DNA of 64,000 bases from Scilla litardierei (taxonomy: Eukaryota > Streptophyta > Magnoliopsida > Asparagales > Asparagaceae). The notes beneath the pieces are model-generated. The model was given only the letters and a program-made list of their open reading frames with translations. It did no database searches and was not told where the DNA came from. This document shows positions 20,393 through 31,986 of the stretch, in pieces. Position 1 is the stretch's first letter; every line of letters starts with the position of its first letter. The position numbers and the translations under genes are program-made. Location of the stretch: positions 602,153,659 through 602,217,658 of the forward strand of contig CM061142.1 in the NCBI GenBank assembly GCA_030789695.1, written 5' to 3'.

Positions 20393-23303
20393 TGTCACGC
20401 CCCGCTTCCCAAAAACACGGAGGCGAAGCGTGACGAAGGCCCGCTTAGGCCGGGGCTAAGAGCCCAGACCCAATAAGCGTCTGTAGTTTTCCATAGCGAA
20501 GGTACAGGTCCCTGCAAGTTAGTACGAAATAACAAAAGTACTGAAAGGAAACATCTCATTTTATTCCAAAATTTATCATCAAAGTACTGAGAGTCTAAAA
20601 ATGCCGTAAACGGCTACAACTGCTGAAAGGGAAACTAACGGTGCAAGCACCCAACCTAGACAAGAAAGCAACAGGTGCTACCCACCCAATCTAAACTGGA
20701 ACAGAAATCTGGATCAGCAACAAGAGGCCTCTAACTCTGGTCCTCCTCCGGGTCGTACTCCGGATCAACGTCCTCTGGCTCTGGGTCAGCTGGCAAGTCC
20801 GCCTCGTACTCGTACTCTGGCTCCACACCTGACGTACAGCACCAAAAGAAGGAAACTGTACGTCAGGCAAAGTCTACACAAACTGTCAGACTCTACTGCA
20901 AGTGTATCAACTTTTAACAATGATTTACTGATTGTTTTAACATGCTGGGGTTATCACTGAGTAACGAAAAGTAGCGTAGCAGGAAAAGTAAAGTAGCAAA
21001 ACAGTAGACGTAGCGTGTGCTACCGTCTACGGGACTAACCTACAGGTGTCAGGACAAGACGGGACGTGACGGACAGGACAAGACAGGTAGGACACGACAC
21101 GACACGGCACGACACGAAGGGTTCACGCCTTACGGTTCGAGGGGGATCAGACCCTCTCACCGTGCACACGCTCAACCCTACCCCAAAACCCCAGAACTCA
21201 GGACAGGAAGCACGGAGATCACTTTCGCAAGGAAAGCACCTGAAACGCCCGTAGGCTTTTTGTATCACGGAGATCACTTCCGCTCGGGAAGCATCTGAAA
21301 CGCCCGAAGGCTTTTTGTAACACGGAGATCACTTCCGCTCGGGAAGCATCTGAAACGCCCGAAGGCTTTTTGTAACACGGAGATCACTTCCGCTCGGGAA
21401 GCATCTGAAACGCCCGAAGGCTTTTTGTAACACTGAGATCACTTCCGCTCGGGAAGCATCTGAAACGCCCGAAGGCTTTTTGTGTGACAGGACACGACAT
21501 GACAAGTGTAGGGAAAGTTATTCTAGGGTGTCCACACGCACGCACACACAAGATAGTCCTATGTTGTCAGAATTTCATTGTTGTCAGGCTCAGACTTCAT
21601 CGTCAAGTCTGAGCCGTCACGGGTCGTCCCGGGCGCTATCATTTCACGTCCGGTTCTCATCACACACAATCTAACAGTTCTACAACTAGAACTAAAGCAC
21701 AGTCAAATCGCAAGTGAGTACACTTTCCTGAAATAGCGGGTGTGTCGTCTGTCCGGGGCGTCTCGTCCAGTCGTCGCGTCCGCGGTAGTCCGTCTGAAAA
21801 GAGATCACGGCGACGGCGTCAAGTCGCGATTTTCGTCAAATCCTATTTAAGTTCATTTCTAAGTTGAACGTGGCTACCCTAACCGTCACGAGTCAAGTTG
21901 TCCGATCAGCCTATCCGACGATTCTATCCTATGTGCACAGTCAAAAGTCCAAACGTCGGCCTACGGTTATTCATCGATTTAAGAGAGCAGAAACTAAATT
22001 TAGTGAGTTAAGTTGCCAGTTTTAGTTAGGTTCTCAGTTTTGCTACTGTGGGGGTTTTGCTACGAGATATGGGAACCAACATGTCTGGAGTCTGGGGTAG
22101 AGCGGACGTAGTGTCTGAACGGCGACCGATCTGACTGGCACGGCTACGGATCGTCTCCTAGCGGTGTCTCGGCTACGGGCAGCATAGCCAGACACGTTCC
22201 GGGCAGCGGACGGGACGCGTGAACAGTGAGCAGCGCGTCGGGTAGGAGTACTACGGCTTCCGGAGAACTTGCAACGGCAACCGAGATAAACGGTTCGTCG
22301 TACCCAACGCCTACGACGTCGGGAGTCGTAGGAAGAGTTCGGGATGTCGATGAATGCTCCCAGCAGGTGAAGGAGACTGTCGGAGGGCTCCAACAGCGAG
22401 GAGAGGCGGCGAGATCTCGGCGGCGCGTCGGTACGACGCCAAACACGCAAAACAGCGAGAGAACTCGCTGTTACAGAGTGTATCGCGGCCTGGGGTCGCA
22501 GCCAACAGCGAGAGGGGGCAGAGGGGGTTCCACGGCGATGGAGGGGAGGCTCCGGCGGCGGCGGCAGCGGCGGCAGCGGCCGTCGCGGGCTGCAGCTGCT
22601 GCTGCTGGGGTTTTGCGGCGTTTCGCGGCGGCTTCCGGCGGCGAGGGGCGGCGCAAGCGAGAGAGAGGAGTCGGGGGCGGTTGCTGGAGGTGGTCGGCGG
22701 CGATCAGGCCCTCCGGCGGTGGCTAGGTTGCTGAGGAGAGGGAGTTTGCGTGGTTATTTTTGCGGCGCAAGGAAGATTGCGTGCGGCTGTGGAGAAATAC
22801 GTGAGAAGCCCTAGTTTCTTAAGTAGGGGTGGGGCCCACGTGACTAGAAGGGGGGTACACGTAAGGGGGCTTTCTATTAGGGTTAGCTAGGGTTTAATAG
22901 GGTTAAGTTTGTTAGGGTATTCTCGTAATTAACCGGCTTTATTTGTGCACAAGGGTCAAACGGTGCCCAAAAATTATAAGAAAAATACCGGGGCGACCGG
23001 GGCGACGAGAGCAAGAAGTCGGAAGAGACGGATTACAATTTCGATGACGAGAAACGAAATTAAAAATAAAAACGCCTCAAGTCAAAAGTGTGATACGCGA
23101 CGTCTCCTCGGAAAAGGTCAAATCGTGGGCGAACGGCCCGTGAATTGACGTTACAAGTCAACACGACAAATGTAGCACTCTCAGAGAGGGTCACAACGAC
23201 ATATCACACGATAGGGTTCGGAAACAAACAATGTCTGAAATAAATACGTGCACGGTCAAGCACACGTGCACAAAGAACTTACGATCGGAAACCGACTGTT
23301 ACA
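20393..23303 (-). mobile_element. 5' LTR of the chromovirus
   Basis: 2,911 bases, the promoter-bearing copy for minus-strand transcription of gag and pol. It starts TGTCACG at 20393 and ends GTTACA at 23303, next to the TSD. Confidence 0.93.
21211..21484. repeat. 55-base tandem repeat in the 5' LTR
   Basis: The matching five-unit array in the other LTR, with the same first divergent unit. The copy number is therefore unchanged since insertion. Confidence 0.9.
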
Positions 23304-23308
23304 ACGTC

Positions 23309-23392
23309 GGACGGGCCGCCACCAATAGAAGAAGGGTTTGCCCTAGATTTATCGCCAGGATCGCCTGTCGCTCCGCTCCGCAAATCACTCAT
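23309..23392 (-). pseudogene. LINE ORF1, first 28 codons, on the far side of the Ty3 element
   Basis: On the minus strand an ATG at 23392-23390 opens a frame of exactly 28 codons up to the TSD. It continues in the same frame at 12630, so the ORF1 start is displaced about 10.7 kb by the LTR element. TA repeats lie immediately upstream of the ATG (23395-23402), leaving no recognisable 5' UTR. Confidence 0.75.
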
Positions 23393-23402
23393 CTTATATA
23401 TA

Positions 23403-25927
23403 TTCGTCAGAAGAGTAGACAGGATTGGTTGGACCTGGGAGATAGAAACTCAAGATTCTTCTATAATGCTATGAGGGCTAGACAAAGCTTCAATAATCTA
23501 TGCCACCTTGTTGATGTAAATGGAGTTCAGAGCAAATCATATGTGGATATTAAGGCGGAGGCTGTTCAATTCTATGAGAACATATATAACCAGTCCCATT
23601 ACTAGAATGTCTTCCCCAATCTTGTCCCTAAAAAGAAACTTAAGGTGGAAACAGCTAGGTGGATGGAAAGAATGGTCACTACAGAAGAAATTAAAGAGGC
23701 GACTTTCCAGATTGGGTCTTCTAAAGCCCTAGGTCCTGATGGATACAATGGATTCTTTTTCCAGCACAACTGGCATCTTATTGGACATGATGTTGTTGAA
23801 GCTGTCCAATCGTTCTTCAAATCTTCTTCATTGCTTAAACAGGTGAATCATACTTTCCTAACCCTGGTACCTAAAAACACTAATGCCTCTTCTCTAGGTG
23901 ATTACAGGCCTATTGCTTGTTGTAATAACATTTATAAAATCATTAACAAAGTGATCTGTAACAGGCTGAAGAGAATTATTACCGAGTTGGTTTCCCCTAA
24001 CCAATCGGCGTTCATCCATGGGAGATTGCTTTCTGATTGTACTTTGCTAGCTCATGAGCAGATAAGGGATTTTAGAAACCCCATGGGGTCCAGGGCTTGT
24101 TTGAAATTGGACATCAGAAAGGCCTTCGACAGTGTTAACAGAGAGTTTGTGTATTATATTTTGCATCAGATGGGTTTCAGGAATAAGTTCATCAGCTGGA
24201 TTAAAGAATGCCTCTCTACTGCATCTTTCTCTGTTATGGTTAATGGGTCCCCTGTGGGTTTCTTTGGTGGCAATAGAGGGATTAGACAAGGAGATCCTTT
24301 ATCCCCATTTCTATTTGTTATTATCATGGAAGCTTTCTCTCTCCTTCTTGCCAAGGCTATTGCTAAGGGAACCGTTCATCCTATGAAGCGCGCGTGATCT
24401 ATATCTCATTTGTTGTTTGCTGATGACTTATTGGTTTTCTGCCGTGCCTCTGGAAATTCCCTAAGGGTCCTTCAAAATGTGCTGGAGGATTTCAAATACT
24501 TCACAGGTCTGGAGATCAACTGGGAGAAGAGTCTCTCCATGTTCAGCAAAGGTGTGAAGAACCCGGGCGAACTTGCTAATCTTTTAGGTGCAAAGCGGGC
24601 AAATACTATTACTACTTACCTGGGGCTTCCGCTCTCATCTAATTATCCTAAAACACATATGTATAGCCGCCTGATTGATAAGTGCAGGAAGCGGCTGAGT
24701 GGGTGGTCCTCTTCCCTTTTATCAATCTCTGGGCGCATTGAGTTGGTAAGAAGTGTGATTTATGGAATGGTTGCTTTCTGGATACAGGTTTATAAAGTTC
24801 CAACATCTGTTCTGCGAACCCTGACTTCCATGTGTAGAAAATTTATCTGGGGCTCTACTAAATCTTGGGCCTGGAGAGACTCTTGCAGACCTAAGGAGGA
24901 AGGGGGTGTTGGTCTAAGACTACTTACTGATTTGAATCTTGCTTCTGGGATTAAATTAACATGGAGGTTCCTTCAGGTCAAAGGCTTATGGGCTGAGTAC
25001 ATGCGTAATAAATATAAGGATTCTTCCAGGTTTTATGGTGCAACAGGAGTCGTCTCTCAATCTGGTACGTGGAAGTTCCTTCTTCACTGTAGAAACCTCT
25101 CTCAGCGTATTATTTTCAGGAAGGTACGGGATGGGAAAGACACTCTTTTCTGGCATGACAATTGGTTGCCAAATGGCCCCTTGAAAAATCTTTTCAATAT
25201 TCCTGAAGGAGCTAGTAGGAAACTTGTCAGTGACTATTGGGATGGTACTTCTTGGATGGATAATGCTGAAATTTTAAACTTGAAGCCTTTGCTCCAGCAA
25301 ATCTCTTTATCCCCCGGTGTTGATACTTGGGAATGGAAGCGAGATTCATCTTTCAAATTCAAAGAGGCTTGGGACGTTGTGCGTGACAAAGGTACCCCGT
25401 ACCCATTCTCTAAACTGATTTGGTTTAGTAAATCCATCCCAAAAATGTCCATTACTTTGCTTCGAGCGTTTAAAGACAAACTACTCACAAAAGTTCGCAT
25501 GGAAAAATGGTGTGATCTAAACTCTAATGCATGCGAGCTGTGTTTGGATGGTTCCCCTGAAACTATTTCTCACCTATTCTTTGAATGTCCTTATTCCAAC
25601 TATCTAATGCGTCGTGCCCTTCTCAAATTGGGAGCAAAAGGACCTACAGTCCTCAGTCTGCCGACAGTAGGGTCCTATTACTTGGAAAAATATGTGAAGA
25701 AGGGGTTCCTTGGTTTGCTTGCTCGGGTAATACTCGCTACTGTGGTATATCACATGTGGCGGGAGCGCAACAGGAGAGTTTTTGAAAAACTTAGTAAGCC
25801 GAAGACCATTCTCTTTGATGACATCACAGCGGACGTCTGTTTGGCTCTTCGGAACTTTGGCGAGGTGGAGGATGATGCTACTACAGCCGTAATGAACTGG
25901 GACATCCGTCCTTTTGACACGGGCTGA
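23403..25927 (+). pseudogene. LINE ORF2, reverse transcriptase half, two nonsense codons
   Basis: Plus-strand L1-type ORF2 starting exactly in the EN-RT linker (RQKSRQDWLDLGDRNSRFFY). The frame is single throughout: a TAG at 23603-23605 (tryptophan or similar expected) and a TGA at 24395-24397 (glycine expected) are the only breaks. RT motifs are well kept: SSKALGPDGYNGFFFQ, LVPKNTNASSLGDYRPIAC, IRQGDPLSPFLF, catalytic FADDLLVF and YLGLPLS. A zf-RVT domain follows (CELCLDGSPETISHLFFEC). It ends INWDIRPFDTG-like before the stop. No EN or ORF1 lies upstream on this strand; both occur on the opposite strand across the Ty3 element. Confidence 0.88.
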
Positions 25928-26431
25928 ACTGTGTGTGTCTTGGTTCTGGCCTGTGTGACATGTTTCAGGCAATGCACTGTGAATTGCAGGGCAATGTTTA
26001 TAGTGCTGGGCGGCAAGCTATGTGCTAGGCGGCAAATGCAGGGCAATGTGATGGGCGGATTTGTCCTGGGCAGTGTGTTGTCCGGTATATTGCTGGGATT
26101 TGTGCTGATGGATGCTTCATGCGGCTTTGGCTTATACCTGCTCCATGCGGCTACTAGCTATTTGGCCGATAAATGCTACATGCGGCTCCTAGCTGGACTG
26201 TAATTGGCTGTGTTGTTAGGCCATTTCAGTAACAATTTTACACTTTGGTGTTCTGTTGTGAGGTGCTTTACCTATGTGTATGTTGTAAAATATTGGTTCT
26301 GATCATGGTTACTGGGCAATATGTTCTAGGGTGACGACGCCTGTGTCCTCTCCCCTAGTCATTGCGCCTTGTAGTCTGTGATCAACCAGCTTGTATCTTT
26401 GGATTACATTAATATAGCAACTAACTTACCT

Positions 26432-26433
<2 letters not shown>
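25928..26433 (+). other. 3' UTR of the plus-strand LINE
   Basis: About 500 bases without an open frame, with repeated ggcggc/gcaatgtg-like words. It ends ...acattaatatagcaactaacttaccttgc and then a (TA)n run, with no A-tail. Confidence 0.6.

Positions 26434-26486
<53 letters not shown>
26434..26486. repeat. (TA)n microsatellite
   Basis: About 26 TA units between the LINE 3' end and hairpin element A. Confidence 0.95.

Positions 26487-27371
<885 letters not shown>

Positions 27372-27426
<55 letters not shown>
27372..27426. repeat. (TA)n microsatellite
   Basis: About 27 TA units between hairpin elements B and C. Confidence 0.95.
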
Positions 27427-27428
<2 letters not shown>

Positions 27429-27798
27429 TCCGTTGCGAAAAAACCCATGCGAAAGCCGTGCGAAAACATTTTTTTTAATTTTTTGAAAAAAAAATTTTCA
27501 AAAATTTTTTTTGATGTTTAATCCATACAAATATATACCCTAGGGAAAATAATGGGTGAACCCGTTGGGCATTAGAGCACCCATCCACCCGTTACAAATT
27601 TAACGGTCTCAAAACGTGCGAATTTGATGAAATGCCTTGATCGAAGGCCAAATGACATTATTTCTCAACCATTATTTTTTGAGGGGGGTATAACAACATA
27701 TAATGAGGGTGGAAAAAAGAATTTTTGAAAAAAAAATTTCAAAAAAAAGATAAAAACATTTTCGCACCGTGCGAAATGTTCTCATTTGAAAATTTTCC
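27427..27798. mobile_element. Hairpin element C in (TA)n, imperfect
   Basis: A weak terminal inverted repeat (gccgtgcgaaaacattttt on the left, the complement of cacggtgcgaaaatgttttt on the right). Long A and T runs lie inside. The centre carries AACGGTCTCAAAACGTGC, as in MITE family 2. The arms pair less well than in A and B, so this may be an older copy. Confidence 0.55.
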
Positions 27799-27812
27799 TA
27801 TATATATATATA

Positions 27813-28311
27813 TACTTACATACATACATTTGACAGTGTTTTTTGAATTCTAGGGCTGACTAGGACAAGCTGACTAGGACAAAGAGGTTGATAGAAAGAC
27901 GGCTGAGATCTAATCTTGATGAATCAATGGTTAGGATGATGTTTTAAGAAAATTTTGGGAGGGAACTTTTAATTTTGAGAGTAAATGGGTTGGGTAGAAA
28001 ACCAACGCATCTAATATTCTTTATTAAACAAATTCTGCACTCTCTCTCTCTCACGCGAAGGGTCACCTCCATCACCCCTTCCTCCCGAATCCCCAAGCTC
28101 GAGTCCGACGCGTCCAGTCTCTGAGAAACCCTCACACAGAAGGACGATCTCATCGCCGAGCTCCGGGCGCAGTTCAACAAACCCTTCCAATTTCCCCCAT
28201 CCTATTTGCATGTTTCCCCCTCTGGCTTATTTTGATTTTATCGATTGATAGGCGTCACTACTCCAAGGTTAAATTTCCCCCCATTTCCTGCTTCTTTTTT
28301 TGAAGAAAAAA
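27813..28311 (+). other. Unassigned DNA with a possible coding fragment (28056-28175)
   Basis: Mostly AT-rich, then a (CT)n run at 28038-28052 like a plant 5' UTR. One plus frame then reads RVTSITPSSRIPKLESDASS, an in-frame TGA, and ETLTQKDDLIAELRAQFNK, which resembles a coiled-coil N-terminus. I do not recognise the protein. It may be an exon of a host gene damaged by one stop and by insertions downstream, or chance. Confidence 0.3.
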
Positions 28312-28616
28312 GAGTGTTGTTATTCGCACCATAGAAAGTTATGAATACACCACACTACTTGATTCAACACACCTATAATTTTAACATCAGATGTTCGGAT
28401 TTGGAGATCCGAACGGCTCTAATACAATACATGTGTAAATCCGAACACAATACATTTTTTATTATACTGTTTGGCTTCACAAATCCGAACGGAAGAATAA
28501 AAGTATTAGAGCCGTTCGGATCTCCAAATCCGAACCGCTGATGTTAAAATTATAGGTGTGGTGAATCAAGTAGTGTGGTGTATTCATAACTTTTTGTGGT
28601 GCAAATAACAACACTC
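28312..28616. mobile_element. Mutator-type hairpin MITE with a 9-bp TSD
   Basis: A 305-base palindromic element with arms of about 120 bases starting GAGTGTTGTTATT. Exact 9-bp direct repeats AAGAAAAAA lie at 28303-28311 and 28617-28625. A 9-bp TSD with long inverted repeats fits Mutator-like MITEs. Arm identity is high, with a few substitutions. Confidence 0.88.
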
Positions 28617-28719
28617 AAGAAAAAATTACAATTTTTGTCGCAGCTATAAAGAGCTATGTCGAAATTACTTGAAATCTATGCTCATTTTGTAATTGCTACT
28701 CATCAAACTTCTTTTTATT

Positions 28720-28935
28720 TGTTATGAATGAGGGAGGCCTTTGGCCTCCCCTCCTTCATTACTCATTCATTAGGCCCCCATTACTTAGAGTAATGGGGAC
28801 CCTTGGTCTCCTAGAGGCTTTTGGCCTCCCCACTATGAGATATATAAATAGAGCACCATGGCTCTTAGCTATTGCGACTTATTCTTAGCAATGAAATTCT
28901 CTCTCTCTCTCTCTTGAGTTCATTATCATACAACA
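28720..28935 (+). mobile_element. 5' LTR of the copia element
   Basis: 216 bases. It holds the hairpin GGGAGGCC-ttt-GGCCTCCC at its start, a TATA box (tatataaata, 28841-28850) and a (CT)n run before the end. Confidence 0.95.
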
Positions 28936-29391
28936 CGTTATCAGCACGTTTGCTCCCCTTTTCTTGAGCCTTTCTACCCTCAATCCATCCCAAAAATTTG
29001 TTACGCTATTCTTACTTGTGACGCGCGAAGGAATCTCTTGTTGCGGCTCTACGTATCGGCGTTCCTATTGTGCGTACTCGGAGCGTGGGATTTTATATCT
29101 ACGGATCTTCTCATTTTTCGATCGTCCCTAGATTTATAATCTAGAGGTAATTTCTGTAAACCCCGTAGATAAATACGAATAAAATTTGATTTGGCTATGA
29201 TTTTTCCAAAATTTGACCGGTAGTGCTGTACATACCGTTTTCATTCCACATACCGGAACAAAATCACCGTTCTGTTCCTGGCACCTTTGTTTAAAACCAA
29301 GATGATGTATATGAAAGTAGACTTAATTCTTTTGACAGTAACTTGATTCTTTTGAAAACAGCATCATGATGTAAATATGGTTTTCAAGCAT

Positions 29392-29640
29392 TCCTATTTA
29401 CATATTTACATATTTACAGTAACTTGTAAACTTGTAAATATGTTTTCATTGAATCTTGTAAATATGTAAACTTATTTACATATTTACATATTTACATTTA
29501 ACATATTTACATATGTAAACTTATTTACATATTTACACATTTAAATATTTACAAGTAACTTGTAAACTTGTAAATATGTTTACAAGTTACTGTCAATATG
29601 TTTACAAGTTTACATATCAAGTTTACATATGCAATGAAAA
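29392..29640. repeat. TTTACATA / TGTAAA low-complexity repeat block
   Basis: Irregular tandem copies of catatttaca and the complement tgtaaatatg in both orientations, able to fold on themselves. Confidence 0.8.
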
Positions 29641-30475
29641 CAGCACAAAAACTTGGTTTTCATGCATTCATCAGGATGTCAATGAAAGTAGACATAAAGA
29701 TTAAACCAAATGGAAAATAAAAAGAAAATTATAATACGGGGTTTCTGGGCGCTGACGCTGGCCGACAACAGTAACAGATGGGGTGGAATTTGAGGTGACA
29801 GACTTAGTGTTTTTGGGATTGTTTACATTCCACAGCCCAAAAATGGGCTTAATGGCTGATTTTGTTTAAATTCAATAAAATTGATTATTTTGTTGTTGGG
29901 CCTGCAGCCCACTTGTGCCTATCAATAACTAAATAAATTAATTGGGCCTGCAGCCCCAATTCCTTAACGGTTATTATTTTTTCCCACTAAATAATGGCCT
30001 GAAGCCAATTACTTAAAGGGACTATCCTCTATGTTAAATCACAAATAATTTCTATAGCCCATGTTGACAACTTTATTTAAACATCGCTTTTGCAAATTAT
30101 AATCTATGGTTTACTAGGACTCTATTTTTCAAAATATAATTATCTTAAAGATCCTGAGACCGCTCTGCCGTTAGTCAACTAACCTAACGGTGTATGACGT
30201 TTCCACGTGGTCTACAAGATATTTATATTTTCTAGTTTCCCTTACCATATGTTTTGCTTGAGATATATGTGTGGTTGTTTACTTTTATGCCCGTAGCATA
30301 TTTAGAACTGCGTGGATGTTTAAATCAGTAAAAATGTGTTTTTCGGGATCGGCCATTGTATACCTATTTACTTTCCTTGCACTTTTATTTTCTTTTGAGA
30401 GAATTTGTAAGTGAGGAAATTTGTATTTTAAAGCCAAAGCTCGATGCAACAGCACATAGAATTGATGAAAACTCC

Positions 30476-30612
30476 TTCAATGGATCATGATGTCGGTCAA
30501 TGTGCTTGGCTAAGTTTGCTGGACCAACCTAGCTTGACTGGGTAACAAGTGGTCCTGGCTTAGTCAATTCCCTGGCCGCGTCCGCTGGACCGCAAGGAGT
30601 CGATTCATGACT
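30476..30612 (+). promoter_or_regulatory. Conserved leader module, copy A
   Basis: This stretch is clearly similar to 60717-60854 (plus) and 56935-57065 (minus), each in the sense strand of its own element's leader. Shared words are AATGGATCATGAT, TGTGCTTGGCTAAGTTTG, TTAGTCAATT, CCTGG, TCCGCTGGACCGCAA and ATTCATGACT. In this copy the module is bracketed by a perfect 24-base direct repeat (30431-30454 and 30617-30640). The role is unknown; packaging, dimerisation or translation control are candidates. Confidence 0.65.
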
Positions 30613-30842
30613 GTGTAAGCCAAAGCTCGATGCAACAGCATATGAAGACGGAGATATAGGGACCCAGTTCAGTTTGGGTTTCCAAAGTTGTATTTTTTTT
30701 TCTATTATGGACTTTAAACGAACTTTGGACTGTGTACTATTTTGGGTATCTGGCCGATCCCCGCATTTTTACTTGTTTATTTCTTTATGCATGAATTTTT
30801 GAATTTTAATTAATTCATCCTCATTTTAAAATACGTAGATAA

Positions 30843-31856
30843 ATGGCAAAATTGGCAAGCGTCGATTTCGAGGTCCTAGATTCTGCAGGGACAAATTACC
30901 TGAGTTGGCGAGTGGACCTGAAGTTCCACTTGCGTTCAATGGCCCTCCTTGGGTCCATTTTGGCTCCTTCCTCAGCCCCAGCAGCGGCCGAAGCTTCTGC
31001 TACAGCTAGCAGCAGCCCCACAACCACTGTATCCGATGTAGATAAGGCGAAAGCCATAATCTACATTAGGAAGCATATAGATCGGATCTTAAAGGCCGAA
31101 TACTTAACGGTTGAGGACCCAAAGGACCTGTGGACAGCACTGGAAGCATGGTATAAACATCAAATTGATGTTATATTACCCCGTGCCAGTTATGAGTGGG
31201 AAAACCTTAGACTTCAGGACTATAAGTCCGTCGCTGAGTATAATTCTGCACTTCATAACATCACCTCACGCCTGAAGTTGTGCGGTGAAGAAGTGACAGA
31301 ACAGCGCATGTTGGAAAAAACATTTACCTCGTTTCACGAGAAAGATGCAATCCTCATGCAGTAGTATCGTGAACGCAACTTCACGAGATTCTCCGATCTG
31401 ATCTCATGCCTACTTAGAGCAGAGCAGAATCGAGATTTACTGCTAGCAACTCATAACTTACGTCCAGCTGGCACTGCCCCTATCCCTGAAGCCCACCACG
31501 TTTCTCCCCAGAAGTGGAAAAATAAGAGGAAGACTAAAAATACTAAAGGGAAAGCGGTAATGAAGCAACCAAGAGGTGCAGCTCCCCAGACAAACAAAAA
31601 CAATAAAGGGAAAAGAAACTTCACTTGGAAGCGAAAGGACACCAAGCACGTGTCACTTCCAAAGAAGACCTGGGAGGACAAATGCCATAGATGCGGCATG
31701 ACTGGCCATTGGTCCAGAAACTTCCGCACTCCTCGCCACCTACAGGATCTATACCAGGCGATCCAGAAGTCTCGACCTGAAACAAACTTGGCAGGTGTAC
31801 AGCCGCCAACAGTCTTTACTGCTAAAGACTTCGAGAACGACGATCTGCTAGATTGA
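30843..31856 (+). pseudogene. copia Gag with one nonsense codon and a damaged zinc knuckle
   Basis: The frame opens MAKLASVDFEVLDSAGTNY and has a UBN2/Retrotran_gag_2-like core (LWTALEAWY, LRLQDYKSVAEYNSAL). An in-frame TAG at 31362-31364 follows ...AILMQ, and the same frame then continues to the stop at 31856. The knuckle reads CHRCGMTGHWSRNF, where the last cysteine has become phenylalanine. The C-terminal part is very basic. Two independent defects suggest that this copy no longer makes a working capsid. Confidence 0.85.
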
Positions 31857-31986
31857 GCATCATCATTTATCTATGCATTTAGAATTCGATGTATCTTCAT
31901 CTGTTATTTGCTTTAGTGCGGACTTTTATTTATGAATGTTGTCTACATTTTCCCTCAAATAAAATTTCTTTTTTTGGCTTATATAG
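31857..31986 (+). other. Gag-pol spacer with a 3' splice-site-like end
   Basis: 130 bases, AT-rich, separating gag and pol, which are in different frames. It ends with a T-tract and ttatatag directly before ATGATG. The family may express pol by splicing; no clear donor was fixed. Confidence 0.4.

Larger units (their letters stand above)
12631..23303 (-). mobile_element. Complete Ty3/gypsy chromovirus (Tekay/Del-like)
   Basis: Complete element of 10,673 bases on the minus strand, with two LTRs of about 2.91 kb that begin TGTCACG and end GTTACA. It is flanked by the 5-bp TSD ACGTC (12626-12630 and 23304-23308). The order gag, protease, RT, RNase H, integrase and a C-terminal chromodomain-like segment identifies a chromovirus; the long LTRs fit the Tekay/Del lineage. 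By eye the LTRs differ at roughly 35-40 positions, about 1.3 percent, so the insertion is recent. It interrupts a LINE ORF1. Coding capacity is nearly intact apart from one nonsense codon and two intron-like segments. Confidence 0.93.
28936..30842 (+). other. Long 5' leader of the copia element
   Basis: About 1.9 kb without a long open frame. The bases after the LTR (cgttatcagcacg) are not the usual TGGTATCAGAGC primer site. It contains a TTTACATA/TGTAAA-rich repeat block (29392-29640), three GGGC-type hairpins (29834-29849, 29896-29912, 29942-29959) and, near the gag start, the conserved module at 30476-30612. Confidence 0.7.
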
